A stretch of 64,000 bases of DNA from Muribaculaceae bacterium (GTDB taxonomy: Bacteria; Bacteroidota; Bacteroidia; Bacteroidales; Muribaculaceae), in contig JAIDXM010000031.1 in NCBI GenBank assembly GCA_029058745.1, forward strand, positions 1 through 64,000. The letters are read 5' to 3'. A program made the translations under genes and the position numbers. Below, piece by piece: positions 63,167 through 64,000 of this stretch. Numbering within the stretch: position 1 is the stretch's first letter; every line of letters begins with the position of its first letter. Under the pieces are notes generated by a model, which searched no databases, had not been told where the DNA came from, and worked only from the letters and a program-made list of their open reading frames with translations.

Positions 63167-64000
63167 ATGAACACATCTCTTTTCCCTGACTCTCTTTTCA
63201 AATTCATAGCAGACAACATCAATGAATCTCCATCTTCTCTCAGATTTCGATTCCACGGGAAAAGTGCGGATTTTGACACAGACCTTGCCATAACCCAGAT
63301 TGAGTGCAGGAAGAAATATCACCGGAAGCTGGTGTCATTCATCTGTAATCCGCACTTTATTTTCCCATCGTCCATAGCAGCTGAACAAGCCAGCCATGAA
63401 GCAATTGCCAAGTATCATGCATCGCTGTTTTCTCCTGAGGATAAAGTGATTGACATGACCGCCGGACTTGGAATCGACTCCATGACTGTGGCAAAAAATG
63501 TCAAATGGATGGCCGCATATGAATACGACCGACACAAAGCGCTTTGTCTCAGTCATAACAAAAGTGTTCTTGGAATTGACAACATGACAGTGTATGAATC
63601 GGATTCAACCACCGACAGGATTCTTTGGGACAATGACGTCACAATATTTATAGACCCCGCGCGAAGAAATGGAGAAAATGCCCGAATGTATAACCTACAC
63701 GACTGCACTCCGGACATACTCTCGCTCCAAGATGAAATTCTCGATGCCTGTAAATGCCTCATCATTAAAGCCTCCCCCCTTCTTGACATATCCAGGACAA
63801 TAACCGACATTCCACACGCTTTCTCTATCCGTTGCGTCTGTGTCGAGGGGGAATGCAAGGAAGTGCTCGTAATGGCTAAGAAGAGAGCTTCCCTGTCAAG
63901 TCTTGAAGCCGTCAACCTTGCCAGAAATGGAATTTCATTGTCAGAATTCAAATACAACCCTGACGAAACAGGACTTCCTGTGACTTTCGCGACAATGGCC
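63167..64000 (+). CDS. SAM-dependent methyltransferase with THUMP-like domain (partial, runs off the edge)
   Basis: The reading frame is open from the ATG at 63167 (MNTSLFPDSLFKFIADNINE) to the window end, giving 278 residues with no stop, so the C-terminus is missing. Motif I is VIDMTAGLGIDSMTVA and the catalytic-type motif IV is IFIDPARRNG, both typical of class I methyltransferases. The pattern (an N-terminal helical part, then the methyltransferase, then by expectation a THUMP-like C-terminal domain) matches a conserved Bacteroidota protein annotated as THUMP-like methyltransferase. The substrate is probably RNA, but unproven. The promoter directly upstream supports the start. Confidence 0.85.
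   Translation, partial: MNTSLFPDSLFKFIADNINESPSSLRFRFHGKSADFDTDLAITQIECRKKYHRKLVSFICNPHFIFPSSIAAEQASHEAIAKYHASLFSPEDKVIDMTAGLGIDSMTVAKNVKWMAAYEYDRHKALCLSHNKSVLGIDNMTVYESDSTTDRILWDNDVTIFIDPARRNGENARMYNLHDCTPDILSLQDEILDACKCLIIKASPLLDISRTITDIPHAFSIRCVCVEGECKEVLVMAKKRASLSSLEAVNLARNGISLSEFKYNPDETGLPVTFATMA

Overview
The window looks like chromosomal DNA of a gut Bacteroidales bacterium, probably of the Muribaculaceae type (inference; no 16S rRNA is present). The evidence is the promoter style: TTTG at about -33, a 19-20 nt spacer, then TAnnTTTG at about -7, seen in front of at least six genes. It is supported by Bacteroidota-specific families (DUF4296, DUF4293, DUF4861, a DUF5074 BtuG-like propeller, a long LspA) and by lipoproteins with short Cys-ended signals. 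No complete insertion sequence, prophage, CRISPR array, tRNA or rRNA was found.

Layout. 1-860: a von Willebrand A domain ORF whose N-terminal part seems to lie in another frame, then two hairpins. 915-9805 (minus): a rhamnose and rhamnogalacturonan operon, GH2 - rhaM - rhaB - rhaA - rhaT - rhaD - GH105, which frees unsaturated sugars and rhamnose outside and converts rhamnose to DHAP and lactaldehyde inside. 10184-15844 (plus, divergent): a DUF4861 protein, a serine beta-lactamase-like hydrolase, a sialate O-acetylesterase-like enzyme and a GH30 enzyme. 15919-18898 (plus): a lysozyme-like protein, an orphan lipoprotein and a tandem ATPase of ModF type. 18941-24335 (minus): a vitamin B12 uptake operon (BtuB-like receptor, BtuG-like propeller, BtuF-like binding protein, BtuC-like permease) behind a probable cobalamin riboswitch, with no btuD in the operon.

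24594-31132 (plus): asnA, then the valine/isoleucine operon ilvD-ilvB-ilvN-ilvC, ended by a strong bidirectional terminator. 31236-32699: a DUF1846 protein. 32929-34973: an ABC ATPase, a membrane protein and a YtrA-type GntR regulator with a candidate operator directly before the first start codon. 35057-41781 (minus): ddl - ileS - lspA - DUF4296 lipoprotein - small ORF. 41895-43316: DUF389 membrane protein. 43503-48794 (plus): dapA, dnaG and a NatAB-like exporter. 48860-54979 (minus): proS, dipeptidyl peptidase IV, an unrecognised membrane protein and miaA. The rest holds a DUF4293 protein, a large TPR protein, dnaA, an MCE protein with a cell-wall amidase, a DEDDh exonuclease, and a THUMP-like methyltransferase that runs off the right edge.

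Most of the window is housekeeping. The parts most worth a second look are the riboswitch-controlled B12 operon that lacks its own ATPase, the altered lysozyme active site, the GntR operator, the CAZyme island without SusC/SusD, the unrecognised CxxC membrane protein and several very long perfect hairpins.
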